41,406 bases of DNA from CAZVWV01 sp964631745 (GCA_964631745.1 CAZVWV010000011.1:1-41406); one strand, 5' to 3'; shown: positions 1 through 8,154, counted from the stretch's first letter. Translations and numbers: made by a program. The notes: generated by a model from the letters alone, not told the origin.

Positions 1-85
1 CCTCCGTGGTAAAAATCCTGAATGGTTTCACCACTGAGGACACGGAGTTACACGGGGTTAATGAGTAGTTACAAAAAAAGGCGCT
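1..85. repeat. Dispersed CACGGAG-type intergenic repeat, copy 1 (cut by window edge)
   Basis: This stretch carries the sequence CACCACTGAGGACACGG followed by a variant of ACGGAGTTACACGG, preceded by GTGGTAAAAATCCTGAATGG. Almost the same text is found at 7979-8107, and a diverged version at 30318-30405. The flank AATGAGTAGTTACAAAAA at about 59-78 also matches the second copy (AATGAGAAGTTACAAAAA), so the repeat unit is longer than the palindrome alone. Only part of the left arm is visible because the window starts inside it. It lies just past the 3' end of the helicase gene. From memory, similar CACGGAG-rich intergenic repeats occur in many unrelated environmental genomes. Confidence 0.7.
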
Positions 86-93
86 AACCCAGC

Positions 94-1503
94 TCAATCC
101 GTAATATAAGCCTCACTTAAGGGCGGCTTCAATAGCAGTTTCCTAGCGTCGTATGCCATACGAGCTAGGTCAGGGTGGGATTCCTGTAATTTCGAAATTT
201 GGTTCAGATGATCGGCGGTCTGTGTAACTAGCCTGGCCACATCACCTTCAGCCACTCCTGCTAAACGCAGCAAAGAGGAGAACTCATGCCAATCCCTAGC
301 GCTCATCCAGGTGATGATCGTAAGGGCCGCATCGGGCAAGGCCCGCAGATCGGCAGAGACAGACCTGGAAGTTGATGTTCGCACCCGCTGGATAGCTTGC
401 TCCATTTTGAAAAACAGCTCTTTAGGAAGCGGATTGGTCCCCAGATGGTAATAAGAGCGATGCGAGTCCCCAGCGATACTGCCCACGAGTCCGGCAAGTT
501 CATAAACGCCCAGATTATAAAAGAGATCCATCTCGACAGCTTCCGCCAGTTCGAGCACTAGGGTGGTACAAAGTTCAGCCGCCCAAAGCCCCTTGGGGGT
601 TAGCCCTTGTTCATCCAGATGCCCCAAGGCACGAAGCCCCACCAGGGTCTCTTCAAGCGCGCGCTCCTGGTGAGCGGCGAGATCCTCGGCTTCTCTAAAT
701 TTTCGGCGCACTCTCTTTTCGGCTTTCTTTCTGTTTTGACCGACCAGCTTACTGGAAGCAAGCTCTTCTTCAGCCTGCTGAGCTTCAGTGGTGAGAACTT
801 TGGCATGTTTACGATCAAGATAGGCGGCCAGGCTCTTCGAGACAGTGTAGCGAAGCTCATCTATCGATCGGAATTTAAGCAGATTGAGCACGGTTGAGGG
901 CGATGCAAAATAGGCTGACCGGAGAGGCTCGGGCGGCTTTTTTGTGACCTCATTGATAACACGCGCATCACAAAAACGACTGGGGGCGACCAGGCAGAAC
1001 CCGACTGCGTCTTTTCCTCGCCTGCCAGCGCGACCAGACATCTGCTGAAATTCGGCCGAGGTTAAAATATTAAAACCTTCATTCCCGCGTTTGCTATGAG
1101 AGGTTATCACCACCGTGCGAGCCGGAAAATCAACGCCTGCCGCGACCGTGCCGGTGGCAATCAACATGCGCATGACGCCGCGACTCATCAACTCCTCCAG
1201 TAAGAGTCTCCAGGCCAAGAGCTGGCCAGCATGATGCGCTCCCGCGCCTGTGATTAATAAAGCCTGATAATGCGGATGCGCTTCTATTACGGTGCGATCA
1301 AAGGAATACTTCTGACAAACTTGATCTATCTCTCGTTGAATTCTTTCCCGTTGCGGCGTATCAAGCTGCACAGCCCTAAAATCTGCTAGGCGTTCAATAT
1401 CTTCATCGCACTGTTTACGAGCCGACCGAAAAAGAATTGCCGGAACAAGATTAGAGCGTCCCAAGGTGGCAAGAATTCTGGTGGCTGGATAATCCCCCAT
1501 CAT
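94..1503 (-). CDS. Ski2/Mtr4-like RNA helicase, C-terminal part (separated by an in-frame TAG)
   Basis: This is the 469-aa C-terminal part of a superfamily-2 helicase. It contains motif V (ATGTVAAGVDFPART, residues 116-130) and motif VI (QMSGRAGRRG, 154-163), followed by a charged coiled-coil-like stretch (about 235-290) and a helical C-terminus. Such enzymes unwind structured RNA using ATP. Motifs I, Ia, II and III are missing here because they lie in the preceding frame at 1507-2298. The two frames are in the same phase and separated only by TAG and one Arg codon, so together they would give a ~734-aa helicase of normal family layout. The ATG at 1503 may just be an internal Met. This is either a broken gene, a readthrough product or a sequencing error; true two-subunit expression is possible but less likely. 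Confidence 0.8.
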   Translation of the reverse strand: MMGDYPATRILATLGRSNLVPAILFRSARKQCDEDIERLADFRAVQLDTPQRERIQREIDQVCQKYSFDRTVIEAHPHYQALLITGAGAHHAGQLLAWRLLLEELMSRGVMRMLIATGTVAAGVDFPARTVVITSHSKRGNEGFNILTSAEFQQMSGRAGRRGKDAVGFCLVAPSRFCDARVINEVTKKPPEPLRSAYFASPSTVLNLLKFRSIDELRYTVSKSLAAYLDRKHAKVLTTEAQQAEEELASSKLVGQNRKKAEKRVRRKFREAEDLAAHQERALEETLVGLRALGHLDEQGLTPKGLWAAELCTTLVLELAEAVEMDLFYNLGVYELAGLVGSIAGDSHRSYYHLGTNPLPKELFFKMEQAIQRVRTSTSRSVSADLRALPDAALTIITWMSARDWHEFSSLLRLAGVAEGDVARLVTQTADHLNQISKLQESHPDLARMAYDARKLLLKPPLSEAYITD

Positions 1504-1506
1504 ACG

Positions 1507-2298
1507 CTAACGTCTCCTTCCGGGGCGCAGGCCGCGACCGCGTCGAGAGAAGACTCCCCCCTTCAAACGCATACCATCGGATTCTAAATGGCTGCCACCA
1601 TAATAATGCACGATGTCCTTTAGAATGCGTCCTTTCTCATCCACAATGGGCAAAATTCCGTAATCAGGATGGATGAAACCAAAGCGCAGCTCAACCGGGC
1701 GATCTTTCTTAGATACGATTCGGCATGGGCGTCCTCTGACATCCTCGATCCAAGCCGCAATCTCTTCGGCATTAGAGATCGAGGCCGAAAGCATCAGCAA
1801 GGTAGTGCTAGCTGGGGTCAGAATAATACTCTCCTCCCACACCGGACCGCGCTGTTGGTCCGCTATGAAGTGCACCTCATCCAGTACGACCAGGGAGTAG
1901 CGCGGCTTTTCGCGGTAGAGTTCGTTTCGATAAATCTCGGTCGTGGCGATGACAACGTCGGCGTCGGTCTCAATCTTTCGATCACCGGTCAACAGCCCGA
2001 CCTTGAACTGCGGCTCAAACATCACCTTTAACTCATTGAATTTGGTATTCGAGAGGGCCTTTAGCGGGGTGGTATAAACGGCCTTGAGTTTCTGCCACAG
2101 CATGCTCTTAATAGCCTGCAAGGCGATATAGGTTTTGCCTGCGCCGGTGGGAGCGACCACAAGAGTATCCACCCCCTGCACCACGCTATCGATGGCTTCC
2201 CGCTGAAACTCATCGGCCACGAATTCCTCTTTCTCCGGCACACCCAGACCGGCAAGGAATTTCTTTCGTTGTAACTCTAATTCTCTCGAATGGGACAT
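1507..2298 (-). CDS. Ski2/Mtr4-like RNA helicase, N-terminal RecA domain (ends at in-frame TAG)
   Basis: This 263-aa ORF is the first RecA-like domain of a DExH RNA helicase. It has Walker A APTGAGKT (residues 49-56), motif Ia PLKAL (78-82), Walker B/DExH box DEVH (140-143) and motif III SAS (171-173). It ends in an Arg-rich linker (RGRGLRPGRRR) at a TAG codon at 1507-1509. The reading frame then continues as the motif V/VI half (94-1503). Alone it would bind ATP but lacks the arginine-finger motif VI. It starts 4 bp after the mlaF stop codon, so it is the last member of the kinase-dus-mlaF-helicase operon. The family assignment is firm; whether the gene is functional is not. Confidence 0.82.
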   Translation of the reverse strand: MSHSRELELQRKKFLAGLGVPEKEEFVADEFQREAIDSVVQGVDTLVVAPTGAGKTYIALQAIKSMLWQKLKAVYTTPLKALSNTKFNELKVMFEPQFKVGLLTGDRKIETDADVVIATTEIYRNELYREKPRYSLVVLDEVHFIADQQRGPVWEESIILTPASTTLLMLSASISNAEEIAAWIEDVRGRPCRIVSKKDRPVELRFGFIHPDYGILPIVDEKGRILKDIVHYYGGSHLESDGMRLKGGVFSRRGRGLRPGRRR

Positions 2299-2302
2299 TT
2301 AG

Positions 2303-3049
2303 CTATACCGGAGCCGACAGATCGAACCTACAAGAGACAAACGAGCGCAAAAATTGGCACTGATCGGCTCTCAAATCTGGCAGAGTTCCCTCAAATTTTA
2401 TGCGCCCATCATACAGCGCAAATATCTTCTGAACCACCGGCAAAAGTCGCCGCAGGTCATGGCCCGCAATTAACATAATGGGTTTATATTCCTGGTGCAG
2501 ATGGGCAATTAAATTCATTATGACGCTGCTCGCCACGGGGTCTAACCCAGCAGTAGGATCGTCTAGCAAAACAAGCTCTGGCCTCGATACTAGAGCGCGA
2601 GCCAACGAGACGCGCCTGCGCATACCGCCGCTAAGCTGTCCGGGCATCTTGTAAATATGATCAAGTAGCCCTAGATGACCCAAGATCTCACTTACTTTTT
2701 CGTAAACCTCAAGGCGCCTGGCTTTATTCAACAACGTTGTAGGCACACGCCCAGAAACAAGCGGAAAGGCCACATTGTCAAAGACAGAGATTGAGTCAAA
2801 AAGAGCACCTTCTTGAAACATAAGGCCGATCGAGTGCCGCTTGCCACCAGCGGAGAGGCCGATTTCGTCGTACTCGACAGTACCACTATTTGGGCGGCTG
2901 ACCTCGCCGAGAATCTTCATCAAAACGCTCTTGCCCCCTCCACTAGGACCGATAAGCCCGTTGATTGAGCCAGGCAAGAGATCGAGGGTTACCCCTTCTA
3001 AGACAGGCTTTGTGCCGTACGATTTATATATATCTCTTATTCTAAGCAT
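2303..3049 (-). CDS. mlaF: Mla-type phospholipid transport ABC ATPase (MlaF-like)
   Basis: The 248-aa product is an ABC ATPase with Walker A GPSGGGKS (residues 34-41), a Q-loop reading MFQEGALF (77-84, typical of the MlaF/Ttg2A group), signature LSGGM (139-143) and Walker B LLDDPTAGLDP (161-171). MlaF powers the inner-membrane MlaFEDB complex, which moves phospholipids between the inner membrane and the periplasmic carrier and helps keep outer-membrane lipid asymmetry. The start codon lies 8 bp inside the end of dus, indicating translational coupling. No MlaE permease or MlaD MCE-domain gene is adjacent, so its partners must be encoded elsewhere. Confidence 0.85.
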   Translation of the reverse strand: MLRIRDIYKSYGTKPVLEGVTLDLLPGSINGLIGPSGGGKSVLMKILGEVSRPNSGTVEYDEIGLSAGGKRHSIGLMFQEGALFDSISVFDNVAFPLVSGRVPTTLLNKARRLEVYEKVSEILGHLGLLDHIYKMPGQLSGGMRRRVSLARALVSRPELVLLDDPTAGLDPVASSVIMNLIAHLHQEYKPIMLIAGHDLRRLLPVVQKIFALYDGRIKFEGTLPDLRADQCQFLRSFVSCRFDLSAPV

Positions 3050-4074
3050 TGGGCTGGCCTAAGTTCGCACAAGCGACGGAATCCACAGCAGCCTTAGCTC
3101 GGTCAAGCTCAGTTCGGGTCATTTCTAGTCGGGTCATGTCTAACATAGCCTTCTGCTCTGGAAGCGTATTAATGCGGCAAAGATCCCGCGACCAAGAGTG
3201 TCCTCGCGCCATTTGAGATACTAGCTGCTTCACCCTACCCACACAATGCCTTGGTTCGAAATCCTCTGTGAGTATTTCAATATACCGCTGAACGATCTCT
3301 ATTAACTTCTGGGAGTCGCGTCTCAAATTGTTAGGTTCCCCGTTTAGAATCTGCCCAAATACTAACGGGTTTGAAATAGCTGCCCGGCCAACCATCAATC
3401 CCGCCACACCGCCGCGCATTCGATCCCGTGCGGAATCGGCATCTTTAACATCGCCGCTGCCAAGAACCGGAATTTTAACGGCGCTGGCCACGGCACGCAC
3501 GATCTCCCAATCGGCGTCACCTCTATAAAGCTGCGCGCGCGTGCGTCCATGCACGGCCAAGGCGTCCGCCCCCTCGGACTCGGCGATACGCGCGAATTCA
3601 ACAGCGTTGATATTTTCAGCGTCCCAACCTGAGCGAAACTTCACTGTCATGGGAATCGAAACGGCGCGTCTAACCTCTTTAAGTAACTTCGCAAAATGAT
3701 CGGGCTGTCGCATCAGATCGCAACCGCCTCCACGCTTGACCACTTTCGGCGCCGGACAACCGCAATTTATATCAACAATATCTACCCCGGAGTCCTGCAC
3801 CATAACGGCAGCGTCCCGCATCCGTTGCAGATCCCATCCAAATATCTGAATCGCGATGGGGCGCTCGCTTTCATAGAAACGCATCATCTCGAGGCTCCGA
3901 CGGGATTGACGCGTGAGCGCTTCAACCGAGATAAATTCAGTGAGCACAAGANNNNNNNNNNTTGAGCTCGCGAATTAATCGCCTAAAGGCCACATTAGTG
4001 ACACCACTCATGGGCGAAAGAACCAGAGCCGGCGATACAGTTATAGCGCCAATTTTATATGAACTGTTAAGCAT
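3042..4074 (-). CDS. dus: tRNA-dihydrouridine synthase, interrupted by a 10-N assembly gap
   Basis: Dus enzymes reduce uridines in the tRNA D-loop using FMN and NADPH. The long part (3042-3951) reads LVLTEFISVEAL at its start, then has the FMN/substrate motifs DINCGCPAPKV with its catalytic Cys, VKFRSGWD, HGRTRAQLYRGDADW and GSGDV. The gene truly starts at ATG 4074: translating 4074-3962 gives MLNSSYKIGAITVSPALVLS, then PMSGVTNVAFRRLIREL, the expected Dus N-terminus. The N-run at 3952-3961 interrupts the codons between these two blocks, and the two sides are not in the same phase if exactly 10 bases are assumed, so the gap length is arbitrary. The ATG overlaps the TAA of the histidine kinase by one base (TAATG). 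Confidence 0.85.
3952..3961. other. Assembly gap (10 N) inside dus
   Basis: Ten unresolved bases fall in the N-terminal coding region of the dus gene. Coding sense continues on both sides, so this is an assembly gap and not a gene end. Confidence 0.98.
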
Positions 4075-5597
4075 TACTTTCCTAAGGCCTCTCGCACTTT
4101 AAGGGAGAGTTCATCAATCGTGAACGGTTTTTGGATAAAGGCCAGAGCGCCATGTGCCAACATGCCCTGCACCACATCAGGCGCGGCGTAGCCGCTCATG
4201 ACTAAGACGTGTACGTCCGACTGAATTTCGCGCAAACATTCAAACACTTCGGCGCCAGAAAGATGTGGCATCAGCACGTCTAAAAGTACCAAGTCATAGG
4301 GAGTTTCCCCTGCCTGACGGGCTTTTTTAAAGAGGTCTAAGGCCTCTTTCCCAGAACCGGCCAGGTCAATTGAATATCCTAAATGCTTCAAGCTCAAACT
4401 TAAGACGTTGCGAATGGCCTGCTCATCGTCCACGACCAGAATTCTTTCCTTGCCTCCCTGCGCCGCGCCCTGCTCTTTCTGATGGGGGACGGTCTCTGCT
4501 TCGACCAAGGGAAGATATACCCGTACCGATGTGCCGCGATTAACCTGCGAGTCAATTTGAACGACTCCTCCAAAAGATTTTACAATAGTATCCACCGTAA
4601 AGAGCCCCAGGCCAGTTCCATGCTCTTCCTTAGTTGAAAAGTACGGCTCAAAAGCTCTTTCCAAAATCTCAGCCGACATTCCGTGGCCGGCGTCCTCTAC
4701 GCAGATATTCACGAAGCTTTTAGCAGACGCATCTCCTCCTTCAAAAAGGTCTTCTATCGCCTGGGCGTCATAAACTGGTCGGACACTTATGGTGATACTT
4801 GATCCAGGCTTCGAAGCGTCACGCGCATTCACCACCAAATTTACTAAGATTTGAGCGATCTTGGATTCATCGGCCAGCACCTGCAGCGTCTCGCTGGGGA
4901 TTTCTGACACTAGCGTAAAACGAGACGAGACCGCACCTCTTAAGAGTTGCAATGTACGTGTGACAAGATTCCCGACATCGACCTTGCTCACCTTCTGATT
5001 AGAATCAGAACGCGAAAACCCAAGGATCTGCTGCGTCATCAATGTCGAGCGACGAGCGCCTTCTTCAATCGCTTTAATTGACTCAACGTGCGGACCGGAA
5101 GTTGGAAGAATTGATTTCAAGTATGTTACGTGACCGAGTATTCCCGCCAAGACGTTGTTAAAATCGTGCGCAATGCCAGAAGCCAAAACGCCTAGAGCCT
5201 GGAGCCGTTGCGAGTGAAAGCCCGTGGAGGAAGCGCTTAGGTTCGATCCGTCAAGAAGTCTAAAAAGCCGTAGGCCATCAGAGAGTTCGTGGGCGACCAA
5301 ACGAACTCTAAATCTCTCACCGGCGCGACCACAAAACTCAGCGGAAAAAACACTAGAATTAAACCGTGTGTTAGAAAAGCCAGGCCAAAACTCGGTCACA
5401 GCGCTACCTTCTATGCTCTCGGGCTTCAACGAAAGGAAATTAACAAAAGAAGCATTTGCAAATACACAATGATTTTCAGAACTTAGAATAAAAAATGGCT
5501 CCCGAAACAAGTCCAAAAGTGAGCGCAAATATTCGTTAAACTCCAACATTTGGGATAAGAATACTCGATTTAGCCTGCGGCTAAAAGCTCTCAACAC
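4074..5597 (-). CDS. Soluble hybrid sensor histidine kinase (PAS-HisKA-HATPase-REC)
   Basis: This is a 507-aa two-component hybrid kinase with no membrane segment. Residues about 20-115 look like a PAS sensor domain. The dimerisation/phosphoacceptor helix has GIAHDFNNVLAGILGH with His144. The HATPase domain has the N-box NLVVNARDA and G-boxes DAGHGMS and GTGLGLF. A receiver domain follows (about 385-507), with the acidic pair VVDDEQ and phospho-acceptor Asp440 in LVLLDVLMPH. The HDFNN H-box and fused REC place it in the HWE-distant, NtrB-like hybrid group. The called start is GTG; an ATG at 5549 is an alternative, and neither has a clear ribosome binding site. It heads the operon with dus, mlaF and the helicase. 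Its output partner is not visible here. Confidence 0.85.
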   Translation of the reverse strand: MLRAFSRRLNRVFLSQMLEFNEYLRSLLDLFREPFFILSSENHCVFANASFVNFLSLKPESIEGSAVTEFWPGFSNTRFNSSVFSAEFCGRAGERFRVRLVAHELSDGLRLFRLLDGSNLSASSTGFHSQRLQALGVLASGIAHDFNNVLAGILGHVTYLKSILPTSGPHVESIKAIEEGARRSTLMTQQILGFSRSDSNQKVSKVDVGNLVTRTLQLLRGAVSSRFTLVSEIPSETLQVLADESKIAQILVNLVVNARDASKPGSSITISVRPVYDAQAIEDLFEGGDASAKSFVNICVEDAGHGMSAEILERAFEPYFSTKEEHGTGLGLFTVDTIVKSFGGVVQIDSQVNRGTSVRVYLPLVEAETVPHQKEQGAAQGGKERILVVDDEQAIRNVLSLSLKHLGYSIDLAGSGKEALDLFKKARQAGETPYDLVLLDVLMPHLSGAEVFECLREIQSDVHVLVMSGYAAPDVVQGMLAHGALAFIQKPFTIDELSLKVREALGK

Positions 5598-5799
5598 CGG
5601 ATTGTTATTGATTATCTGCTTTTTTTCTCTTTACTAAGATGGGACACACCTATTACAAACTACTATAACAGCTTAAGAAGTATGCGTTTTTTTGGTTCGC
5701 CAATGACTTCGGGCTCAATATGCGTTGCTGTCGGTTCGAGCTTTTTTTAGGTGAGGCTGTTTAGATGAAGCTCTGCGTGTCGCTCAGGTAGGAGATAAT
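5598..5799. promoter_or_regulatory. Divergent intergenic region: kinase operon / cold-shock gene leader
   Basis: This 200-bp AT-rich spacer separates the minus-strand kinase operon from the plus-strand cold-shock gene, so promoters for both must lie here. It contains several T7-T8 tracts (about 5621, 5689, 5743) and a possible -10-like TATAAC near 5665 for the right-hand gene. If that is used, the cold-shock mRNA would have a long leader (over 100 nt), as is common for csp genes. The Shine-Dalgarno sequence of the csp gene is TAGGAGA at about 5788-5794. No single promoter can be assigned with certainty. Confidence 0.35.
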
Positions 5800-6234
5800 A
5801 TGACTGATAAGATTAAAGGTACGGTAAAGTGGTTTAACGATGCTAAAGGTTTTGGTTTTATCGAAAACCCTGAAGGCGGCGATGTTTTTGTACATTACTC
5901 GGTAATCGAAGCTGAAGGGTTTAAGACACTTACCGATGGCGAAGAGGTGCTTTACGAAATAACCGAGGGACCTAAAGGGCTTCACGCTGTGAAGGTTGAG
6001 CGACCAAACGCTCCCAAACGTGCAAAGCGCAAGAAGAAGGATGAAGAGTCCGACGAGAACGACGGTGCTGCGGATACAGAACTTGAAGCCTCGGAAGAAT
6101 CAGACACAACTCAAGACTCTCAAGAAGATGAATCAGAGCTGCATGCCCTCGGCGGAAAGATCGGCGGCGAGGATAACGAACAGGGCGGCGCTTCGCTCTC
6201 GGATCCTGATTCGCCCGAGTACCACGAGCACTGA
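5800..6234 (+). CDS. Cold-shock-domain protein with long charged C-terminal tail
   Basis: The first ~67 residues form a standard cold-shock (CSD) beta-barrel with RNP1-like KGFGFIE (residues 16-22) and RNP2-like DVFVHYS, which bind single-stranded RNA or DNA. Classical Csp proteins stop near residue 70. Here a basic patch (KRAKRKKKDE) is followed by about 60 residues rich in Glu, Asp, Ser and Gly, predicted to be disordered, giving 144 aa in all. The start ATG has a good ribosome binding site (AGGAG, ~8 nt upstream). It is likely an RNA chaperone whose tail modulates binding or partners. It converges with rlmN across the 40-bp repeat region. Confidence 0.9.
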   Translation: MTDKIKGTVKWFNDAKGFGFIENPEGGDVFVHYSVIEAEGFKTLTDGEEVLYEITEGPKGLHAVKVERPNAPKRAKRKKKDEESDENDGAADTELEASEESDTTQDSQEDESELHALGGKIGGEDNEQGGASLSDPDSPEYHEH

Positions 6235-6317
6235 CTTTGTAACCGTGTCGACTCAGCGGCCGATGCTAGGAAGTGGCAGCGCGTGTTAGGTCGGTAGGCA
6301 GCGATAAGCGCGAGCGG

Positions 6318-6463
6318 GGTGGTGGCTACGCCCTAACAGGCAGTGCCGTTATGACCACCGGCCGACGAGTCGTCGGCGCTCCATGCCGTTATGACCACTG
6401 GCCGACGGGTCGTTGGCGCTCCATGCCGTTATGACCACCGGCTGACGGGTCGTTGGCGCTCCG
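6318..6463. repeat. GGTGGCT hairpin repeat (copy 1) with three tandem 40-bp units
   Basis: Between the convergent cold-shock and rlmN genes, a 40-bp unit beginning GCCGTTATGACCACCGG is repeated three times with exact 40-bp period (6345-6384, 6385-6424, 6425-6463). Each unit contains a hairpin. In unit 1 the arms are perfect (GCCGACGA/TCGTCGGC, 6361-6377). In units 2 and 3 substitutions keep G-U pairing if read as plus-strand RNA. The segment before it (GGTGGCTACGCCC at about 6321-6333) plus unit 1 matches dispersed copies at about 31677-31740 and 38469-38532. The third unit abuts the rlmN stop codon. The hairpins could also act as a bidirectional terminator, although no long T-tract follows. 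Confidence 0.75.
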
Positions 6464-7519
6464 TTACGAAATATTAGCCAACTGACCACAAGCGGCTTTA
6501 ATATCAGCGCCCTTGGACCAACGGATAGTCGCATCTACTCCGCGAGAGATTAGCGAACTCTGCCAAGCTCGAACTTTCTCTTTGGAGGGAGCCCTAAAGC
6601 CAAGTTCGGCGTTCTCGTTATACGGAATCAGATTTACCTTGGCTGGAATGGCATGCAAAAGCTTGGGCAAGCGCTTTAGGTCAGAATCGAGATCGTTTAA
6701 ACCGGCCAACATGACATACTCGATCGTAAATTTACGACGCTTAGTGGCAGGTAATTCCCGCAAACATCCGAGCAGCTCTTCAATCGGATACTTTTTGTTG
6801 ACCGGCATTATTTTAGATCGCACTTCATTGGTGGTGGCGTTGAGCGAAACCGCCAAGCTTACCCCCACCCCCGATTCGAAGAAGGCCTTAATTTTGGGCA
6901 CGAGCCCCGAGGTTGAAACCGTAATCTTTCTTGGCGCAATCGCCAATCCGTTGGGGTCAGTAAGAATCTTAATGGCGCGCACTACGCCATCAAAGTTATG
7001 CAGAGGCTCGCCCATGCCCATGAAAACTATATTACTAAAAGCATCATCGAAATTTTTTGCGTCCTCTATCACGGCCATGACCTGACTGACTATCTCGGCC
7101 GCGGATAAATTGGATTTCAGTCCCATCGTGGCAGTTCGACAGAACGTGCACCCCATGGCGCAACCGACCTGAGAGGAGATACACAGTGTGTCACGCTTTG
7201 GCTGCTTAATCATGACCGACTCGACCGCCTTTCCGGGCGCAACTTCAAACAGATATTTTCTGGTGCCATCGATTGAGATCTGACGTGAAAGGGTACGCGC
7301 CTTTGGAAAGAGAAAGAAGTCCGCCAGCTTTGCCCTCAGGGGTTTACTAATATTGGTCATGCGCTCGATCTGATCGATGCGTTGAGCATACACCCACTCA
7401 AAGAGCTGCTTAGCCCGAAAGGCCGCTTCTCCGAACTGCGTCGAAAGCACTCCGGCCAGCTCATCGCGGCTTAAGCCGTAGAAACTGCTGGCGCTCGAAG
7501 TGCTCACAGCTGGTTTCAA
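6464..7519 (-). CDS. rlmN: 23S rRNA (adenine-2503-C2)/tRNA methyltransferase RlmN
   Basis: This 351-aa radical-SAM enzyme methylates C2 of A2503 in 23S rRNA, and A37 in some tRNAs, through a methyl-cysteine intermediate. The 4Fe-4S ligands are visible in CAMGCTFC (Cys120, 124, 127), preceded by the family motif CISSQVG. The catalytic methyl-carrying Cys is Cys344 in ACGQLANIS at the C-terminus. GMGEPLHNFDGV is also diagnostic. The likely start is TTG at 7519, whose TTGA overlaps the TGA stop of ndk, implying translational coupling. No in-frame ATG would keep the N-terminal accessory domain. Confidence 0.93.
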   Translation of the reverse strand: MKPAVSTSSASSFYGLSRDELAGVLSTQFGEAAFRAKQLFEWVYAQRIDQIERMTNISKPLRAKLADFFLFPKARTLSRQISIDGTRKYLFEVAPGKAVESVMIKQPKRDTLCISSQVGCAMGCTFCRTATMGLKSNLSAAEIVSQVMAVIEDAKNFDDAFSNIVFMGMGEPLHNFDGVVRAIKILTDPNGLAIAPRKITVSTSGLVPKIKAFFESGVGVSLAVSLNATTNEVRSKIMPVNKKYPIEELLGCLRELPATKRRKFTIEYVMLAGLNDLDSDLKRLPKLLHAIPAKVNLIPYNENAELGFRAPSKEKVRAWQSSLISRGVDATIRWSKGADIKAACGQLANIS

Positions 7520-7926
7520 ATACCTGGAAAGAAGAAAGAGACTTCGGCTCGGGCCGTTTCAGGTCCGTCCGAGCCATGTACGGCGTTAGCGCTGATGCTA
7601 TCGGCAAAGTCAGCGCGAATAGTTCCGGGCGCAGCTTTTTTTGGATCGGTTGCGCCCATCAAGGTGCGATTTACATTTATAGCGTCTTCGCCCTCCAAGG
7701 CGGAGATCAGCACCGGCCCCGAGGTCATGTATGAAACTAGATCTTTAAAGAAGGGTCGCTCCTTGTGAACAGCATAGAACTGCCCTGCTTCGGCATCGCT
7801 CAGTTGCGCCATGCGGCAAGCGACGATGCGTAGGCCTGCCTTTTCAAAACGGGCCAGAATCTGGCCGATAACGTTTTTCTGAACGGCGTCAGGTTTAATT
7901 ATTGATAATGTACGCTGTATAGTCAT
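7516..7926 (-). CDS. ndk: Nucleoside diphosphate kinase
   Basis: The 136-aa protein is full length for Ndk, which transfers the gamma phosphate of ATP to NDPs through a phospho-histidine. The active-site His117 sits in NAVHGSD, and the N-terminal strand reads TLSIIKPDAV. The catalytic Lys (Lys11) and the RTLMGATDP nucleotide-binding stretch are present. It is upstream of rlmN with overlapping stop and start, so the two are co-translated. The next upstream sequence is the CACGGAG repeat region, where its promoter should lie. Confidence 0.95.
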   Translation of the reverse strand: MTIQRTLSIIKPDAVQKNVIGQILARFEKAGLRIVACRMAQLSDAEAGQFYAVHKERPFFKDLVSYMTSGPVLISALEGEDAINVNRTLMGATDPKKAAPGTIRADFADSISANAVHGSDGPETARAEVSFFFPGI

Positions 7927-7978
7927 ATTAGCCCTTAAGTCAAAAAATGGTACTTGCTCATAAACTCAGGGGGAGTTC

Positions 7979-8107
7979 TTCCCTCCGTGTAACTCCGTGT
8001 CCTCAGTGGTAAAAATCCGGAATGATTTCACCACTGAGGACACGGGGTACACGGAGGAGGCAAATTCATACCTGAAGTTACCCTGGATGAATGAGAAGTT
8101 ACAAAAA
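7979..8107. repeat. Dispersed CACGGAG-type palindromic repeat, copy 2
   Basis: A near-perfect inverted repeat pairs CCTCCGTGTAACTCCGTG at 7982-7999 with its complement ending near 8060, around a loop of about 20 nt (AAAAATCCGGAATGATTTC). The right half and its flank (AATGAGAAGTTACAAAAA at about 8089-8106) match 1-78 of this window. A third, diverged copy is near 30318-30405. The short open frame through it (reading TTEDTGYTEEA) is not a gene. If transcribed it would form a long hairpin between ndk and the hypothetical gene at 8155. Confidence 0.8.
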
Positions 8108-8154
8108 TGCACCGGAATACTAACTTTTTATGAGGATTTACTCAAGCAGTGGTA

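Noticed and set aside
5761..5985. Minus-strand 74-codon ORF opposite the cold-shock gene
   Set aside because: It overlaps a well-supported coding region on the other strand and has no recognisable features.
6345..6463. CRISPR-like array (three 40-bp repeats)
   Set aside because: The units are directly contiguous with no spacers, there are only three, and no cas genes are near.
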